From the NCBI GenBank assembly GCA_011523685.1, contig WTGG01000017.1:38817-70817 (forward strand): 32,001 nt of DNA, given 5' to 3'. Both the position numbers and the translations under genes were made by a program. The notes under the pieces were generated by a model that saw only the letters and a program-made list of their open reading frames with translations, did not search any database and was not told where the DNA came from. This stretch comes from Coxiellaceae bacterium. GTDB lineage: Bacteria; Pseudomonadota; Gammaproteobacteria; Coxiellales; Coxiellaceae. Shown in pieces: positions 29,108 through 32,001 of this stretch; positions within the stretch are counted from its first letter, which is position 1, and each line of letters begins with the position of its first letter.

Positions 29108-30877
29108 ATGGATGAATCAAGAGTTAATTTATCACAACAGCAAGTGAGTGATCTCAAGAGGCGTTTTTACTTAACGGGGTACTCTTCGCGCCAAGAGACT
29201 GTTGCTGATCACTTGCAATTTGGCGTGCTGAGTTACAATGACAATCTGGTTGATTTTTACTTCCAAGGTATTTTGCTACAGCATCATCATTATGCACTTG
29301 TGTTGACTGAAGGTATTCGCCAACCTAATACGGTTGTGTCTGATACGGCGAATCAAGCGGCAGATGCTTTACGTGGGATTTCACATCCGGTGGTGCAAGC
29401 GCCAATTGCAATGGCCGATAAGTTTATTGCATTACTCAAGCAACAAGAGACGCGTTCTGATTTATCATTAGCATTGGCCTATGCTAACTTGCAATTGACT
29501 CGATTAGAATTTGCCGTGGCTAGTCGATTATTGGCCGCTAAAATCTCGTATAATTATCGTGAGAATGCTTTTAGTGCTATTCAAGCATCAGCTCAAGCTA
29601 AAGCGCTAGTGAAACGTATCGAAGTTGGACTTTTGATGTATTCGAACCCATACAGTGCAATACCTGTCATGGGAATGGACCATGATCGCTTGAAAACCAT
29701 TTATCCTGATTTACCTGATGTGTCGATTAGAAGAGTGGCATCAGTGGTGCCATATTTACTGTTTCTAGTTCATGATACTAGTTTAACGCCTAGTCTCATT
29801 AATCGTGTTGTATCCACTTTTTCTAGTTTATTGGACCCCATTGAGTATGAGGCAAGACAAAACATAGATGCCCAAGAGATTGTGATACAACCTGCAGCTG
29901 ATGGTGAATGGATGGGGTTGTACATTAAACAACCACTCGAGGGGGGGCGTTTACCGTCTGTGAATGATTATACGTGGGAGATGCGCGAGCAGCATATCGA
30001 TTTTGAGCAATTACCGAAGCGGATTGTCGCTTGGAATGGTGTAAAGAAGGATCTTCAACAATCGATTAAATTATCACTGCCACAAACTGAACAGGTATTA
30101 GCTCACTGGCTAACCGATAAAATGGTTGAGCAGTACGTTAATACGTCTATGCTGGGTTCATGTTTTATAGACGCTAAGCATGAGAAAGATACCATGCATT
30201 TAAATCACTTGTTTAAAAAAATGATTTATGAATATTTAATTGCACCTAATGGGGGGGCGCCAGCTCATGAGATACTTCGAACTTTAATGGAAGTTTATGA
30301 TGGCAGTCATCTATTAACGAGAACATTAGAAGATATGGCTGGAGCGTTTACTAAACAATTTCGTGAAGTGATGAAGCATCGGTTAATTGCGTTAGGTGAT
30401 GGGGTTGAGCTCGAGCGTATGAAAAAAAATGCTGATGATGATTTTAAGGATATAATCGTTTCCACTAAGTCACAGCCCTTGTCTCATGCATGCAATGCGC
30501 GACTAAAAAAAGTTATTGATGTTGCAATTGACGAAGCTCAGAATGCACTGATGAAACTGAATCAAACTCGTGATGTTCGACTTATTGCTGTGTCTAGAGT
30601 TTCAGCACCACATAGGAATAATGGCAATAAAGGAAAATCCAATGATGGCTCTCGTTCAGAGCGGCAAGATATTAGTCGCCATACAGTTTCATCAAGGTCA
30701 TCTGCACGCTCTGTGAGTATCAATAAATCATCACGAGTTGAGGGTGGCGATAAAAAAGTTAGCCGCGCTTCACGAGTATCTGTTGCCCAGCAGGGTTCAT
30801 TTGCATCAAGAAGGTCTTCTTCTCGGCGTTCATCTAGAAAAGATGAATCTGAATTGAATAGACCAGATTGGCGATAA
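29108..30877 (+). CDS. Unknown protein with Arg/Ser-rich C-terminal tail
   Basis: A 589-residue soluble protein from the ATG at 29108, preceded by GGAAGG; the frame runs 8 codons further upstream without support. The body (about 1-500) is mixed helix and strand with no recognised motif, signal peptide or membrane segment. The last 75 residues change sharply to a disordered, basic tail of repeated RS/SR pairs (SRHTVSSRSSARSVS, ASRRSSSRRSSRKDE) ending in LNRPDWR. Such tails are rare in bacteria and resemble eukaryotic RS domains, which bind RNA or proteins and are phosphorylated. This could be a secreted effector, or an RNA-binding tail used in the bacterium itself. Function otherwise unknown. 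Confidence 0.65.
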   Translation: MDESRVNLSQQQVSDLKRRFYLTGYSSRQETVADHLQFGVLSYNDNLVDFYFQGILLQHHHYALVLTEGIRQPNTVVSDTANQAADALRGISHPVVQAPIAMADKFIALLKQQETRSDLSLALAYANLQLTRLEFAVASRLLAAKISYNYRENAFSAIQASAQAKALVKRIEVGLLMYSNPYSAIPVMGMDHDRLKTIYPDLPDVSIRRVASVVPYLLFLVHDTSLTPSLINRVVSTFSSLLDPIEYEARQNIDAQEIVIQPAADGEWMGLYIKQPLEGGRLPSVNDYTWEMREQHIDFEQLPKRIVAWNGVKKDLQQSIKLSLPQTEQVLAHWLTDKMVEQYVNTSMLGSCFIDAKHEKDTMHLNHLFKKMIYEYLIAPNGGAPAHEILRTLMEVYDGSHLLTRTLEDMAGAFTKQFREVMKHRLIALGDGVELERMKKNADDDFKDIIVSTKSQPLSHACNARLKKVIDVAIDEAQNALMKLNQTRDVRLIAVSRVSAPHRNNGNKGKSNDGSRSERQDISRHTVSSRSSARSVSINKSSRVEGGDKKVSRASRVSVAQQGSFASRRSSSRRSSRKDESELNRPDWR

Positions 30878-30897
30878 TGCTTTTGGGTTATCTATGA

Positions 30898-31968
30898 TTA
30901 AGGCGTGACTACCTGAGTTATTTCGGTCATTTCAGTCCATTTTTCTTCTGTAAGCTGTTTTTGTGAGAATAGCCTACTCTTAGGCGTTTCTGTCCATTCA
31001 TTTAAGTCTGTATTTTCATCATTGAAAAAATTATTGAAGGGTTCAATGAGGCGTGGGTGTTTCTTTTGTATTGTGTTTTGAAGACTTTTAATGAAGGCTT
31101 TTCTCTGACTGGACTGTTTATAGCGATCAATGATCCAATCATTCAGTGCGGTTTCGTTAGATGGGTTAATATGCTCAATCCATTTAATGATACACTCAAT
31201 AGCTTCATTATCATCTAAATGTTTATTGATGTATTGGTTGGCGTTATAAGCAGTAATGCGACGATGCTTCTTAATGTCATCGATTAAATTTCTCGGGGAG
31301 AGGCATTTTAATAGGGCGAAGGTCAGGCATTCTTCTGGCCAGTTAGATCCACTTAATGTTTTTTGAACTAGTAAATTTTTTTCTGCGAGTGATGACCAGG
31401 CCTGTTGCTTTTGATGGTAGGTTGCTATATTACTATGATCACCTACATCGTCTTGAATTTGTAGGAATAGCTTGCGGTAACCTTTAGGTAACTCATCTTT
31501 GGAAAATTGAAAACAATATATTGACTCAGTCAGTAGAGCTGGAGGAAAGCTATAGAGAAGAAATTTACCTTGAAGGTAGTGTAGTGTTTTATAGTGTACG
31601 CTTTTATTTTCATTATCCTTGGCATTGTTTATTAAAATATGACCAGAAGATGGGTATTGATGTTTAATTATTTTTGCAAGGTTTTCGTCGTAGTCGGATT
31701 TAAAAGATGGGGTCTGGCTTAGGTTTCCCATCCATGTATGCAGCCCCCACATGAACAACTGGTTTGGCATTAAATATTCTTGTGTGTAATGTTCTGTATG
31801 GACTAGGCTAGATTGGAGTGGCCTACCAATCAGTGAGTATATGAGTCGATTTTCAAATTGTTGTGTCAGATCATTGAGTGTTCTAGTCGGATGATTGTGT
31901 AGTTCGTATTCACTAACATCAGGCATTAGCAATCTTGTGGCCGCTTCTCGACTGGTTATAGGTGTCAT
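30898..31968 (-). CDS. Unknown soluble protein
   Basis: A 356-residue, polar, mainly helical protein rich in His, Asn, Gln and Trp. No signal peptide, membrane segment or familiar motif was found. The start at ATG 31968 gives MTPITSREAATRLL; the upstream region runs off the window after 33 bases. It is convergent with the RS-tailed protein gene, only 20 bases between the stop codons. Codon use and composition look like the other unknown genes in the window rather than the core genes. A role in host interaction is conceivable but nothing in the sequence shows it. Confidence 0.6.
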   Translation of the reverse strand: MTPITSREAATRLLMPDVSEYELHNHPTRTLNDLTQQFENRLIYSLIGRPLQSSLVHTEHYTQEYLMPNQLFMWGLHTWMGNLSQTPSFKSDYDENLAKIIKHQYPSSGHILINNAKDNENKSVHYKTLHYLQGKFLLYSFPPALLTESIYCFQFSKDELPKGYRKLFLQIQDDVGDHSNIATYHQKQQAWSSLAEKNLLVQKTLSGSNWPEECLTFALLKCLSPRNLIDDIKKHRRITAYNANQYINKHLDDNEAIECIIKWIEHINPSNETALNDWIIDRYKQSSQRKAFIKSLQNTIQKKHPRLIEPFNNFFNDENTDLNEWTETPKSRLFSQKQLTEEKWTEMTEITQVVTP

Positions 31969-32001
31969 AAGATGATCTGTTGTATCTATATTGTTGCTGT
32001 A

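Overview
The window is a 32 kb stretch of a moderately AT-rich gammaproteobacterial chromosome. The ftsH-folP-glmM block, the overlapping guaBA pair, class 2 pyrD, DUF192 and AroFGH-type DAHP synthase all fit Gammaproteobacteria. Large lineage-specific proteins with hydrophobic segments or odd C-terminal tails, several transporters and fresh pseudogenes are reminiscent of host-associated Legionellales/Coxiellaceae relatives. That placement is an inference from style, not from a marker gene, and is low confidence.

Layout. 1-3.1 kb (+): the 3' end of ftsH, a divergent folP, and glmM, packed as an operon. 3.1-4.6 kb (-): a POT/MFS-like transporter. 4.7-7.8 kb (+): guaB and guaA behind a good sigma70-type promoter. 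7.8-9.1 kb (+): a protein that looks like a divergent nitrilase-superfamily enzyme with a C-terminal membrane segment. 9.2-11.4 kb (-): a two-gene unit encoding a periplasmic beta-helix/membrane protein and an orphan two-TM sensor-like protein. 11.8-12.5 kb (+): a small membrane protein. 12.5-16.4 kb (-): a DUF192 protein, a decayed PuuP-like permease, a decayed GNAT acetyltransferase and an intact MFS transporter. 16.5-20.2 kb (-): two unknown proteins and a class I DAHP synthase. 20.3 kb (+): a small lipoprotein, followed by a strong promoter that faces no gene. 21.0-23.8 kb (-): methylcrotonyl-CoA carboxylase beta subunit and acetyl-CoA acetyltransferase, one operon with a promoter, palindromes and a clear terminator. 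24.0-26.2 kb (+): a 706-residue membrane protein. 26.2-28.0 kb (+): a SAM-methyltransferase-like protein and pyrD. 28.0-28.7 kb (-): a frameshifted membrane protein. 29.1-30.9 kb (+): a 589-residue protein with an Arg/Ser-rich tail. 30.9-32.0 kb (-): another unknown protein.

The core genes cover membrane proteolysis, folate, peptidoglycan precursor, GMP, pyrimidine, aromatic amino acid and leucine metabolism. They are interleaved with unknown proteins that could be surface, transport or secreted factors. No rRNA, tRNA, insertion sequence, prophage or CRISPR array was seen. The most unusual items are the beta-helix/sensor pair, the nitrilase-like membrane protein, the RS-tailed protein, altered active-site loops in FolP and DAHP synthase, the orphan promoter at 20.7 kb, and palindromes at the thiolase promoter and upstream of the RS-tailed gene that share a 9-mer.
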